From an uncultured Bacilli bacterium (GTDB lineage: Bacteria; Bacillota_I; Bacilli_A; RFN20; CAG-826), in assembly GCA_944342125.1 (NCBI GenBank), contig CALVMF010000008.1, forward strand, positions 1-23,624: DNA of 23,624 nt. The letters run 5' to 3'. Every line of letters begins with the position of its first letter. Within the stretch, counting starts at the first letter, position 1. Below, in pieces: positions 13,853 through 22,412 of this stretch. Both the position numbers and the translations under genes were made by a program. The notes below the pieces were generated by a model. The model saw only the letters and a program-made list of their open reading frames with translations, was not told the DNA's origin and searched no databases.

Positions 13853-15433
13853 TTAGACTAAAACTGATTTATAAATTTTAACAAGTTCGTCTAAAGCAAA
13901 TTTTGCGTTAAGACCCGAAGTTGAAGGCAAAAAATATGCCATATTTAGGTAGTCCTTAAAGTGGTTTTTAAAAATTGTCGATGCTTTATTGCCGGTTAGA
14001 ACTATCTTTTTTATAGGATAATTTTCTATTAACCTTGGAATATCGCTTAAAGTAAAGTCGTAAATTGCACTATCTTGCGAACCTTCAATTTCACAGCTTT
14101 CAATAACATCATATAAGGCAATTTTATGTCTTTTTAATAGCTCTTGCTTCTCTTTTAATGTTTCAGGAAATGTCTCATTAAAAACCGCTGAAATAACTTT
14201 ATAAAAACGATTCCCTTTATTCATGTAATAAAAGTTTTCTTTTAAAGATATTAGACTAGGGAAAGATCCTAATATTAAAATTTCGGAATCATCTTTAATG
14301 AATGGTGGGAATTTATGAGTTGCTTTTCGAATTATTTTTAAATCCCTCTTTAAATCAATTATTAGCTTTGTAAGATATTTCTTAGGGTATTTAATCGATA
14401 AATCTTTATCCTTTGCATAATCAGGAAACAAAGAATAAACCTTAATTTTTTCGTAATTATCTTTAGATTTTAAAAGATTTTCACCGCAAATCACAATTAT
14501 TTTATCTAAATACTCTTTAGGTGTTGCTTTTAATAAGCCGCCAACAACCTTGCCGTTTAATGATTGCTTATCAAATCTTCCTTCGCCAGTTATTATGTAA
14601 TCGTATTTTTTAATAAGATCTTTATAGTTGATGATTTTAAGTAAAAACTCAATTCCCTGAACATAATTAGCTTTTAAAATTTGATTAAAAACAAAGCCAA
14701 TTCCACCAGCTGAACCATCACCAATAATAGGTGATAATTCTATATATTGATCTTTTATTAAGTTGACGAGTTTTAAAAATAAATTCTCTAATCTATTAAT
14801 ATCTTCTTCGCTTGCTCCTTTTTGTTTAGCAAAAACTTTGTTCGCGCCTTTTTCACCTAGCAGATAATTATTAACATCATTTATGATATTAATTTTGATA
14901 TTAAGCTTATAAAAATCTTTAAAGTCTATTCTTTTAACTTCTTTAATATCTTTAATGTATTTAACACTTGCCTTTTTATTGTGTAAATCATAAAAATTAA
15001 GACCCAGGGAAGCTAAAATTCCTAGTCCCATTTCCGAAATTCCACTTCCTCCTAGACCAATATAAACTTCTTTATATCCTTTTTTATCTAAAATTAATAA
15101 AGCTTCGCCTATTCCTCGACTAGTTCTTGAAAAAATATCTTTCTTTGAATTAACCAAATTTAGACCAATAATTTTTGCTGATTCAATGTAAGCAGTTTTC
15201 CTAATTTCATCGATTAAAATTGGAACTTTCATAAGTTCATCATTAAGTGAATGCACTTCGATCTCTTTTTCAATCAATGAGCTATTTAAATATTTAACAG
15301 TATTTAAAAATCCTTCTCCACCATCAGAAGTAGGAAAATAATCTAAAGAAGAAATTTTGCTTTTTAAGAACTGAGAAAGTTCTAAAGATGATATCGAACC
15401 TTTAAATGAATCAATAAGTGCAAGAAACTTCAT
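13853..15433 (-). CDS. glxK: Glycerate kinase fused to DNA-deoxyinosine glycosylase
   Basis: A two-domain protein of 526 aa in one uninterrupted frame. Residues 1-365 form a type-1 glycerate kinase (glycerate + ATP to phosphoglycerate): DSFKGS at 8-13, TSDGGEG at 35-41, LLGEKGA at 191-197, FAKQKGA at 201-207, GDGSAGGIG at 238-246 and TGEGRFDKQSLNGK at 282-295. Residues 372-526 form a uracil-DNA-glycosylase-superfamily deoxyinosine glycosylase, which removes hypoxanthine from DNA: HKFPPF at 373-378, ILGSFPS at 387-393, FYY...NRFYKV at 401-412, DVIESCEIEGSQDS at 442-455 and LPSTSGLNA at 502-510. The glycosylase part has no internal Met before residue 404. The ATG has no Shine-Dalgarno sequence but a TATAAT nine bases away. 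I know of no reason for the two activities to be joined. Confidence 0.88.
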   Translation of the reverse strand: MKFLALIDSFKGSISSLELSQFLKSKISSLDYFPTSDGGEGFLNTVKYLNSSLIEKEIEVHSLNDELMKVPILIDEIRKTAYIESAKIIGLNLVNSKKDIFSRTSRGIGEALLILDKKGYKEVYIGLGGSGISEMGLGILASLGLNFYDLHNKKASVKYIKDIKEVKRIDFKDFYKLNIKINIINDVNNYLLGEKGANKVFAKQKGASEEDINRLENLFLKLVNLIKDQYIELSPIIGDGSAGGIGFVFNQILKANYVQGIEFLLKIINYKDLIKKYDYIITGEGRFDKQSLNGKVVGGLLKATPKEYLDKIIVICGENLLKSKDNYEKIKVYSLFPDYAKDKDLSIKYPKKYLTKLIIDLKRDLKIIRKATHKFPPFIKDDSEILILGSFPSLISLKENFYYMNKGNRFYKVISAVFNETFPETLKEKQELLKRHKIALYDVIESCEIEGSQDSAIYDFTLSDIPRLIENYPIKKIVLTGNKASTIFKNHFKDYLNMAYFLPSTSGLNAKFALDELVKIYKSVLV

Positions 15434-15442
15434 AGCACTTAA

Positions 15443-15471
15443 ATTATAACTTTAATTTTTATAATAATTAA
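15443..15471 (-). promoter_or_regulatory. Promoter of the glycerate kinase-glycosylase gene
   Basis: On the minus strand TTAATT (15466-15471) and TATAAT (15443-15448) are 17 bases apart. The -10 ends nine bases before the ATG, leaving at most a 2-3 base leader, and no Shine-Dalgarno sequence is present. The surroundings are almost pure A/T, which raises the chance of a fortuitous match. Confidence 0.5.
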
Positions 15472-15513
15472 TATTTTTAGTAATTTAGTGCGCAAATCTT
15501 AAGTTTTTTTGTT

Positions 15514-15535
15514 AAAAATCACTAATTTTTAATGA
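15514..15535 (-). terminator. Likely terminator of the rhamnose operon
   Basis: On the minus strand TCATTAA and TTAGTGA form a 7-bp stem (one G-U pair) around AAA, followed by TTTTT. The stem contains the esterase stop codon. It is short and AT-rich, so only a moderate terminator, but it lies exactly at the operon end and before a separate promoter. Confidence 0.5.
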
Positions 15536-16481
15536 GACTATTAATAAATTCTACCCCTTCTTTAAGCCAGTTCTCCGCCTTACTTCCACTAGCAAGAGCA
15601 TTACCATGTTCCTTGCCACTTATTGTAATAAAGACATGAGGTACGTTATTTTTACTCAATAGTTCATCAAAATATTGACCTTGTGAGTAAGATAAGACAC
15701 TATCATGCTCTGCTTGAAAATAATATGTAGGCGGAAAATCACTTGTTAAAGACCCATCAATACTATATTTTACTTTAAGTTCGCCATTATCTACATTTTC
15801 TTTTCCTAAAATTACTTTTAGCGAAGGCGAATAAGTATTTTTAACTAAAGAAACCATAGGATAACCAAGTAAAAGACCTTTAGGTTTATTTTTCTTATAG
15901 ACTTCATAGCCAACACTTTTAGAAGCAAACATTGTTGCTAAATGCCCACCTGCTGAAAAGCCACTTAATATGTAATTGCCCTTATTAACATGAAAGCGCT
16001 CGGCATTTTCATCTATATAAGTTAAAAATTGATTAACATCTTCTAGTGGTTTAGGAAAAATTGCTTCTTTATTAATACTATATAGTCCAATAAAAACTGA
16101 ATAGCCTAAATTGTATAAATAATTAGCAACTGGAAAGCCTTCAATCATCGCTGCTACATCATGATACCCGCCTCCTGGCAATATCAAAATATAAGGCTTA
16201 TCACTTCTTTTATTAATAAAAGATAAAAGTTGAATGTTTTTAGAAAACTTTTTGATTTCAGCGTTTCCTTCTAGCACTCGATTTTTTAAAAAGTTAAATC
16301 CGTCTCTAATATCATTAGCGTTAGTTGGATAAAACATTTTTAAATCTTTTAATCGATATAGACCCATCGTAAAAGCAAAATTACGAGGTGAAACAAGAGC
16401 TAATTTGTAATTTTTTAAAGGTTTAAAGTGTTTGATTTTATATATACGTGTGTTTTCGTTGATAATTAAATCCTTTTTCAT
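15522..16481 (-). CDS. Alpha/beta-hydrolase esterase of the rhamnose operon
   Basis: A serine hydrolase of the acetyl-esterase/lipase type, 319 aa, probably removing acyl groups from a carbohydrate. The oxyanion-hole strand reads ILPGGGY at 100-106. The nucleophile elbow GFSAGG at 174-179 supplies Ser176, and Asp260 (AEHD) and His292 (KEHG) complete the triad at the expected spacing. The first 95 residues are an unassigned N-terminal region; there is no signal peptide, so it acts in the cytoplasm. The ATG at 16481 shares its A with the rhaD stop (TGATG), giving translational coupling; a TTG one codon earlier is less likely. Position in the operon argues for acylated rhamnosides as substrate, which is inference. 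Confidence 0.85.
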   Translation of the reverse strand: MKKDLIINENTRIYKIKHFKPLKNYKLALVSPRNFAFTMGLYRLKDLKMFYPTNANDIRDGFNFLKNRVLEGNAEIKKFSKNIQLLSFINKRSDKPYILILPGGGYHDVAAMIEGFPVANYLYNLGYSVFIGLYSINKEAIFPKPLEDVNQFLTYIDENAERFHVNKGNYILSGFSAGGHLATMFASKSVGYEVYKKNKPKGLLLGYPMVSLVKNTYSPSLKVILGKENVDNGELKVKYSIDGSLTSDFPPTYYFQAEHDSVLSYSQGQYFDELLSKNNVPHVFITISGKEHGNALASGSKAENWLKEGVEFINSLIKN

Positions 16482-17272
16482 CAATCGATTACGCCTTTTT
16501 TATAGTTAACTTTAAAAAATTCTGCTAACTCTTTTAAATTCTCATTACTAATTTCTGAATAAATTTTCATTCCAGAAATTTTCATATAAATTTCAGCTGC
16601 TTTTTCAATCGTTTCGATTAATCCATAAACTTCATCTAGATTTCTTCCTGTTGAAAAAAGTCCATGTTGAGACCAAACTGCTGCTCGATATTCTTTCATC
16701 TTTTTAGCGGTCGCTTCACCAATTTTAATGCCTCCACAAAGCATCCAAGGTAAAACGCCAATTCCTTCAGGGAAAACAACAATCGATTCGGTTTGCATTT
16801 TCCATAAGTCACGAGCCCAGCTAGCTTCATCAAGAGGATGAACGTGGCTCATACAGATAATATTTGTTGGATGACAATGAATAACAAGTCTATGTAAAGG
16901 ATCAACCTTTAATCTTTCAATGTGACAAGAAAGATGGGTTGGGGCTTCGCTTGTTGGTCCTCCTCCATCTTTTAACCCCCAAAGTAAGCCAATCGTATTT
17001 TTATCTAAAATCTTAAATAGACCTAAATTAGTTTCAGGATCTCTTTTACAATTTTTAAAATACTTACCTGTACCAGTGATTAAAAAATATTTCCCAACAA
17101 TTGAACTCATATCAAAATCATAATGATATGTTCTTAAAATCTTTTCTTCTTTTAAAAAGTCTTTAACTTCTTTTTCTTCAATAATATAAGAAAGATTGCC
17201 ACCATTTCTTTCATCCCATCCATGGCGATAAAGTTCTTCTAAAATTGAAACCGTTTCTTCGACAAAATTCAT
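16481..17272 (-). CDS. rhaD: Rhamnulose-1-phosphate aldolase
   Basis: Cleaves L-rhamnulose-1-phosphate to dihydroxyacetone phosphate and L-lactaldehyde, the last step specific to the pathway. A class II zinc aldolase of the RhaD/FucA family, 263 aa, near the 274 of E. coli RhaD. The metal ligands are visible: Glu109 in TSEAPTH, His132 and His134 in IHCHPTN, and His203 in WSQHG, in register with E. coli Glu117, His141, His143 and His212. RNGGNLS at 22-28 is the phosphate-binding loop. GAGG lies eight bases before ATG, four bases after rhaA ends, and the esterase overlaps its stop codon. Confidence 0.96.
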   Translation of the reverse strand: MNFVEETVSILEELYRHGWDERNGGNLSYIIEEKEVKDFLKEEKILRTYHYDFDMSSIVGKYFLITGTGKYFKNCKRDPETNLGLFKILDKNTIGLLWGLKDGGGPTSEAPTHLSCHIERLKVDPLHRLVIHCHPTNIICMSHVHPLDEASWARDLWKMQTESIVVFPEGIGVLPWMLCGGIKIGEATAKKMKEYRAAVWSQHGLFSTGRNLDEVYGLIETIEKAAEIYMKISGMKIYSEISNENLKELAEFFKVNYKKGVID

Positions 17273-17276
17273 CTTC

Positions 17277-18509
17277 TTATCCTCTTTTACTCATTACTTC
17301 TTTTTCGTATTCCTTAACTTTATTAAACCAAGTGTATTCGCTTTCGACATTACACTCTTTTAAATACTCTTCATAAACTTCTTCCCAAGGTAAAGTTTTA
17401 AGTTCTTCTTGAAGCAATAAAACTTCGGTATGTTTACCTTCGTTTTGATATTCTTTTAATGTTTCCCAAGGTGTGAGTAACGATCTTAAAAGAGCTTTAA
17501 CTAAATTTCTTGCTCCAATAACAAGAGAAGCAACTCTATTAATAGAACCATCAAAATAATCTAAACCAATATAGGCTCTATTTAAAGCATCACATTTAAC
17601 GAGTTCATCGCAAACTTCTTGAAGTTCATCGTTAAGCTTTACAACATGATCGCTATCCCATCTTACTGGGCGAGAGATGTGAAAAGCCATCTTGTCGTTA
17701 AAAAGTAAGATTGATGAAATTTTATCGGCAACATTTTCAGTAGGATGATAGTGACCCATATCGACGAGATTAATCGCTTCACTATGAGCACAATAATTTT
17801 GATAGAATTCACTTGATCCAACCGTAAAAGATTCAACACCGATTCCAAATACCTTTGATTCTAAAGATACATCGCAATATTTTTTATCAAACTTATATTC
17901 AAAAATTCTATCTAGCGAATCTTTAAGATTTTTTCTTAAAGATAAGCGGTCGGCTGGACTCTCTTTTTCACCATCTGGAATCCAGATATTACATAACGAC
18001 TTTTCATTAAGCACTTCACCAAATTTTTCGCTAATTTTAATTGAGTTAATACAATGCTTCACCCAATAATCTCTAACTTCTTTTTTAGGTGAAGATAAAC
18101 TTAAACCATCAACTAGCATCTCGCTAGAAAAAACAGTTGGATTAAAATCGATTCCATAGCCGTTATTTTTTGCAAAATCTATCCATTTTGCGAAGTTTTT
18201 ATATGAAATCTCACTTCTATCGACTGGTTCATCGGATTCATAAATTGCGTGTAAATTAATCTTTTTCTTACCAGGAATTAGATCAAGAGCAAATTTATAA
18301 TCCTTCACGAGTTCATCAAATCCTCTTGCTTTAAAAGGATAATTTCCAGTTGAAGCAATGCCTCCTGATAAAGATTCTTTCTTTAAAAAGCCATCAATAT
18401 CATCAAGTTGCCAACATTGAATAGAAAGCGGAACACTTTTTAAAGTTTCAATCGCTTTTTTTGGATCGATTCCATATCTTTTATAAACTTCAATTACTTC
18501 TTTTCTCAT
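17277..18509 (-). CDS. rhaA: L-rhamnose isomerase
   Basis: Interconverts L-rhamnose and L-rhamnulose in the cytoplasm with manganese. At 410 aa it matches the family (about 419). The metal and catalytic residues fall at a constant offset of 17 from E. coli RhaA: Glu217 and Lys219 (LESKV), Asp250 and His253 (DMGHYHPTE), His277, Asp285 and Asp287 (RWDSDH) and Asp317 (GLDYFD). A good TAGGAG site precedes the ATG. It lies 12 bases after rhaB and four before rhaD. All catalytic positions are intact, so the enzyme should be active. Confidence 0.97.
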   Translation of the reverse strand: MRKEVIEVYKRYGIDPKKAIETLKSVPLSIQCWQLDDIDGFLKKESLSGGIASTGNYPFKARGFDELVKDYKFALDLIPGKKKINLHAIYESDEPVDRSEISYKNFAKWIDFAKNNGYGIDFNPTVFSSEMLVDGLSLSSPKKEVRDYWVKHCINSIKISEKFGEVLNEKSLCNIWIPDGEKESPADRLSLRKNLKDSLDRIFEYKFDKKYCDVSLESKVFGIGVESFTVGSSEFYQNYCAHSEAINLVDMGHYHPTENVADKISSILLFNDKMAFHISRPVRWDSDHVVKLNDELQEVCDELVKCDALNRAYIGLDYFDGSINRVASLVIGARNLVKALLRSLLTPWETLKEYQNEGKHTEVLLLQEELKTLPWEEVYEEYLKECNVESEYTWFNKVKEYEKEVMSKRG

Positions 18510-18521
18510 ATTTAAAATCTC

Positions 18522-19844
18522 CTAATCCTCTATTTGAGAGATCAAATTTCCTAAAGCCGAGCATTCCATAGGGAACGCTTTTACTTCAATTTTACATATT
18601 TCACTCACTAAATTATTTAAGTATTGATTTTTAGCTCCTCCACCTAAAATTAATAACTTATTAAACTTTTTATTGAGTATGCTTTCAATTTCTTTAATGC
18701 TGTCTCGATAAGAATAGGCAAGAGAGACAAAAACAATATTGATTAAATCCTCATCCTTAAAATCTTCAAAATGTTTTTGCTCTTTTAAATAGGAAAGAAT
18801 GGCATTTTTCATGTTGTCGGTAGATAAAAAACGCTCATCGTTAACATTTATTAAAATGTCTTTAACGCTAGACATCTTGGCCATACTTATCGCTTCTTCG
18901 ATACTAATTCCTATCTCCTTAATGAGATTTTGTATGAGCCATAAACCCATAATATTTTTTTGGAAGCGTACATAATCTTTGCCGAGTTCATTAGAGAAAT
19001 TGTTTTTATAAACAGATTCATTAATAGCGTAGTAATTTAATTTGGTCCCTAGTAACGACCATGTCCCACTTGATAAATATAAAGTATTTTCATCAAGATC
19101 TTTTTCGATATAGCGCACTACGCTCGCTGTATCATGGGTTGCACAAAATTTTACTTTTAAGTTTCCACCAACTTCTCTTGCAATCTCGGGCAAAAGATTT
19201 CCTAGAAAATATCCGACTTTTGCGGGTTTTTTAAATATTCTAGCAGGTAAATCTAACTTGTCAACAAGAATTTTTGAAAAATTTAAAATATTTTTTTCTA
19301 GCAAGGAAGTCGTTGAAGCATTTGTAATTTCATTAGCTTTTTTACCAGTTAACTTAAACATCAAATATTCAGGAATCATTAAATAAGACTCGGTCTTATT
19401 TAACCTTCCATCTTTTTTATCTTTATATAATTGATAAATAGTATTAAATGGTTGATATTGGGAGCCTGTTATATCAAAAATCTCTTTTTTGGAAATTTTA
19501 GAAAAAACTTCATCTAGGATGTCATTTGTTCTTTCATCGCGATAAGAATAACAAGGTAAAATCTCTTGATCATCCTTATCTAAAAGAACATAATCGCATC
19601 CCCAAGTATCAATCGACATCGTTTCAATAAGAGGATATTTTTTAAAAGCTTCTTTTAAAGTATTTTTAACTTCATCAAATAAAGTAGTTAAATTCCAGAC
19701 CTTATGACCGTCTTTAATTTCGTAGCCATTTTTAAAACGATAGATTACTTCACTTTGAAGTTTATTATTTTCATTTAAATAACCAACGAGAGCTTTTCCA
19801 CTACTAGCTCCAATATCAAGCGCTAAATGATACTTGTAATTCAT
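18522..19844 (-). CDS. rhaB: Rhamnulokinase
   Basis: Phosphorylates L-rhamnulose to rhamnulose-1-phosphate with ATP. FGGY kinase of the RhaB branch, 440 aa (E. coli RhaB is about 489, so this is a shorter form). Motifs: DIGASSGKA at 10-18 (phosphate loop), DTWGCDYVLLD at 79-89, the catalytic-base Asp238 in ATHDTASVV, SSGTWSLLGT at 258-267 and the adenosine motif GGGAKNQYLN at 401-410. It starts seven bases after the GH78 gene ends. No Shine-Dalgarno sequence precedes the ATG; a TATAAT ends six bases before it, probably by chance in AT-rich DNA, so re-initiation after the upstream stop is the simplest route. Confidence 0.95.
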   Translation of the reverse strand: MNYKYHLALDIGASSGKALVGYLNENNKLQSEVIYRFKNGYEIKDGHKVWNLTTLFDEVKNTLKEAFKKYPLIETMSIDTWGCDYVLLDKDDQEILPCYSYRDERTNDILDEVFSKISKKEIFDITGSQYQPFNTIYQLYKDKKDGRLNKTESYLMIPEYLMFKLTGKKANEITNASTTSLLEKNILNFSKILVDKLDLPARIFKKPAKVGYFLGNLLPEIAREVGGNLKVKFCATHDTASVVRYIEKDLDENTLYLSSGTWSLLGTKLNYYAINESVYKNNFSNELGKDYVRFQKNIMGLWLIQNLIKEIGISIEEAISMAKMSSVKDILINVNDERFLSTDNMKNAILSYLKEQKHFEDFKDEDLINIVFVSLAYSYRDSIKEIESILNKKFNKLLILGGGAKNQYLNNLVSEICKIEVKAFPMECSALGNLISQIED

Positions 19845-19851
19845 AAATTAA

Positions 19852-22410
19852 TTATACGTTTAAAGTAAACTCATATTTTCCAGGTAAGTACACTTTTTTG
19901 TAATCTTTATATATAAAGTTTGCTTTAGTGTTAGCTGGAACAGTAAACGAGAAGGTGACCTTGTCATTTTCTCTTTTCCACATCATCTCAACTTTTCCAT
20001 ATACTGAATCGTAATCTGCTTTAGCGTAAGTTAAATGTCCGCCAATAACAGGAGTTAGATTAAAGGCATTTTCTCCGCTTACATTAATTCCAACAACACT
20101 TCTAAATAAGAATTCAACTAAAGCGCCTTTAGAATAATGATTTAAAGAAGCGACCGCAATATTAGCTTTTGTATAAGGTCCTTCCCAACTTTCCCAAATC
20201 GAGTGTGTTGAATTTTTCGCCATAAATAACCAGCCAGGCATTTTTTCATTTTCTAAAAGCTTATAAGCGTATTCAACATCAATATCTTTTAAAACATCTA
20301 AGATGAATGGCGTTGATAAAAAGCCTGTTCCGATTCGCCAATCAAAATTATTAAGATCTTCAATTAATTTTTCTTTAGCATAAACCTTTTGATCTTCACT
20401 TAATAAGTTCATATATAAAGGTCTAACGAGGCAAGCTTGTCGCTTGGTATCAAGCGTATAACCTTTTTTAGTGACTAACTCTTGATAAGCGATTTTTGTT
20501 CCATCAATAAAACGAGTTAAACTCTTGGCTTCACTATCTTTACCTAAGACATTTAAAATGTCTTGATACATCCTTAAAGTGTAGTTTGTATAAGCGGTTG
20601 AAACTTCTGGATGAGGGAAAACAACATCAGTCCAGTGTTGAGGGAAAATCTCTTCTGGCTCAAGCCATTCTCCATATGATTGACCGCGCGTAACAAGATA
20701 TTTTCTATTTTTTCTAGAAAAAGGAATGTGCTTAGAAACTGGGCCTGCCCATTTTCCAATTCGCTTAATCATGAAGTGAATATATTTTTCCATTGAATCA
20801 TAGGCGTTTTCTAAGATTCTTTTATCGCCATATTCAAGATAAAAACGATAAGGAATAAAAATTCCTGCATCAGCCCAGCCAACCGAGCCGTTTAAAGTAC
20901 GCATGTACCAATCTTCGCCAACCGAAGGACAAATTTGTCGATAAGCACCATTTTTAAATTGTTCATCTTTCATATCCTCAAGATACTTTCTAGCAAATGA
21001 ACGATAATCGACAAGATATGTTGCCGAGTTAAAGAAAACTTGAGCATCACCAGTCCAGCCAGCTCTTTCTCTAGTTGGACAATCTGTTGGGCATTCAACC
21101 GAATTAGAAACAAGTGAGTTATAAGTGTTCTCATAAAAAACATTAATTAAAGGATTGCTTGTTTCAAAATTTGATACTTTGTCAAATGCGTTATGAACGC
21201 GATAAGCTGTAAAATCATCAATCGAATAAGGCGCATCGCTTTCAACAAGCACATATCTAAATCCGCCATAAAAGAATTTAGGCTTATATTCGTTTATTCC
21301 TTCTTTTGCGACATAATCAATCTCTTGAAGTGGCGTTATCGTATGTTTATTCGCGCATTGAATATTTTTAAGGGTGAATTCACCTTTTTCATCAAGCATC
21401 TCACCTAATACTAAACGAATAAAATCTCCCTTTTTTGCGTTGATTTTAAATGATACATAGCCACAAATCATCGTTGGAAATTCTAAAACATGCTTACCAG
21501 AAGGGGTTATGATTTCTTTAATTGGCTTAAAGGAAGCCATCTCCTTAACAGGCTCATTATTTGAACATCTTAAGTTAGTTTTAAATTTTGTAAGTTTAGC
21601 TTTGTTTTTATAAGTTGGAGTTAAGTTAGCGTCAACCCTTTCTCCGTCTTTATAATCATTGATCTTTATTGGTCCATTATTAGACCATGACCAAGTTTCA
21701 TCACTTACAATTTTTGTGACTTTATCGCTACTATCAGTGAGTTCAAGTTGAGCAAGTAGTTTAGTTTCAATTCCATAAATATTTCGATGACCCCAGGCAC
21801 CTGTTGTACCTCTAAAATAGCCATCACCTAAAACAACTTCAAGAGTATTTTCGCCTTCTTTTAAAAGGGATGTACAATCATAGCTTTGATATTGAAGTCG
21901 ATGGTGAGCGCTAGTAAAACCTGGCGCTAAAACAATATCTCCAACTTTTTTCCCATTTATTGAAGCTTCATAAACTCCACAAGCTGTAATATAAAGTCTA
22001 GCTTTTTTTAGATCTTTAACATTGAAAGTCTTTTTAAAGTAATCAGCTGGATATCTTCTTTTTTTATTGACCTTATAGTTTCCTGTAATCCACTTAGCTT
22101 CCCAATCGTTAGAATTAAGTAAACCAAATTCAAATGAATTTTCTTCGCTAAAAATGTGTTCATCTTTATCGCTAATTACTTCGATTTGATATTTAACGAT
22201 GTCTCTACTTTTAAAGGAATCTTTAAAAATATAATTCATTGAACTTGATTCAATGAGTTCGCTTTCTTTTTTATTTTCGTTGACCGAATAATGAATTTTA
22301 AAAGCTTTTTGATTATCGTTTCCTTCTAAAGTCCATGTGATTCTAGGATTTAAAATATCGATTGCGCAAGGATTTTTTAAATATTCACATTTAACATTTA
22401 AAATTTTCAT
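19852..22410 (-). CDS. GH78 alpha-L-rhamnosidase, cytoplasmic
   Basis: Hydrolyses terminal alpha-L-rhamnose from rhamnosides by inversion. At 852 aa it has the GH78 plan: an N-terminal fibronectin-like domain (about 1-100), a beta-sandwich domain (about 105-260) with ITACGVYEASINGKKVG, a second beta domain, an (alpha/alpha)6 barrel from about 420 to 760 and a C-terminal beta domain. The catalytic stretch is CPTDCPTRERAGWTGDAQ at 440-457, with Glu448 the expected general acid. SIWESWEG at 737-744 supplies Glu740 or Glu743, the expected base. It begins MKILNVKCEY with no signal peptide, so it acts inside the cell on imported substrates. GAGG lies 10 bases before ATG, two bases after the transporter stop. 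Confidence 0.94.
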   Translation of the reverse strand: MKILNVKCEYLKNPCAIDILNPRITWTLEGNDNQKAFKIHYSVNENKKESELIESSSMNYIFKDSFKSRDIVKYQIEVISDKDEHIFSEENSFEFGLLNSNDWEAKWITGNYKVNKKRRYPADYFKKTFNVKDLKKARLYITACGVYEASINGKKVGDIVLAPGFTSAHHRLQYQSYDCTSLLKEGENTLEVVLGDGYFRGTTGAWGHRNIYGIETKLLAQLELTDSSDKVTKIVSDETWSWSNNGPIKINDYKDGERVDANLTPTYKNKAKLTKFKTNLRCSNNEPVKEMASFKPIKEIITPSGKHVLEFPTMICGYVSFKINAKKGDFIRLVLGEMLDEKGEFTLKNIQCANKHTITPLQEIDYVAKEGINEYKPKFFYGGFRYVLVESDAPYSIDDFTAYRVHNAFDKVSNFETSNPLINVFYENTYNSLVSNSVECPTDCPTRERAGWTGDAQVFFNSATYLVDYRSFARKYLEDMKDEQFKNGAYRQICPSVGEDWYMRTLNGSVGWADAGIFIPYRFYLEYGDKRILENAYDSMEKYIHFMIKRIGKWAGPVSKHIPFSRKNRKYLVTRGQSYGEWLEPEEIFPQHWTDVVFPHPEVSTAYTNYTLRMYQDILNVLGKDSEAKSLTRFIDGTKIAYQELVTKKGYTLDTKRQACLVRPLYMNLLSEDQKVYAKEKLIEDLNNFDWRIGTGFLSTPFILDVLKDIDVEYAYKLLENEKMPGWLFMAKNSTHSIWESWEGPYTKANIAVASLNHYSKGALVEFLFRSVVGINVSGENAFNLTPVIGGHLTYAKADYDSVYGKVEMMWKRENDKVTFSFTVPANTKANFIYKDYKKVYLPGKYEFTLNV

Positions 22411-22412
22411 AA

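Noticed and set aside
16482..16484. TTG as the esterase start codon
   Set aside because: An ATG one codon later gives the typical TGATG overlap with rhaD, and nothing favours the TTG.
17663..17848. Small minus-strand frame inside rhaA
   Set aside because: It is an out-of-frame shadow of rhaA, whose catalytic residues are intact in the main frame. The same applies to a similar frame inside the GH78 gene near 20574-20759.
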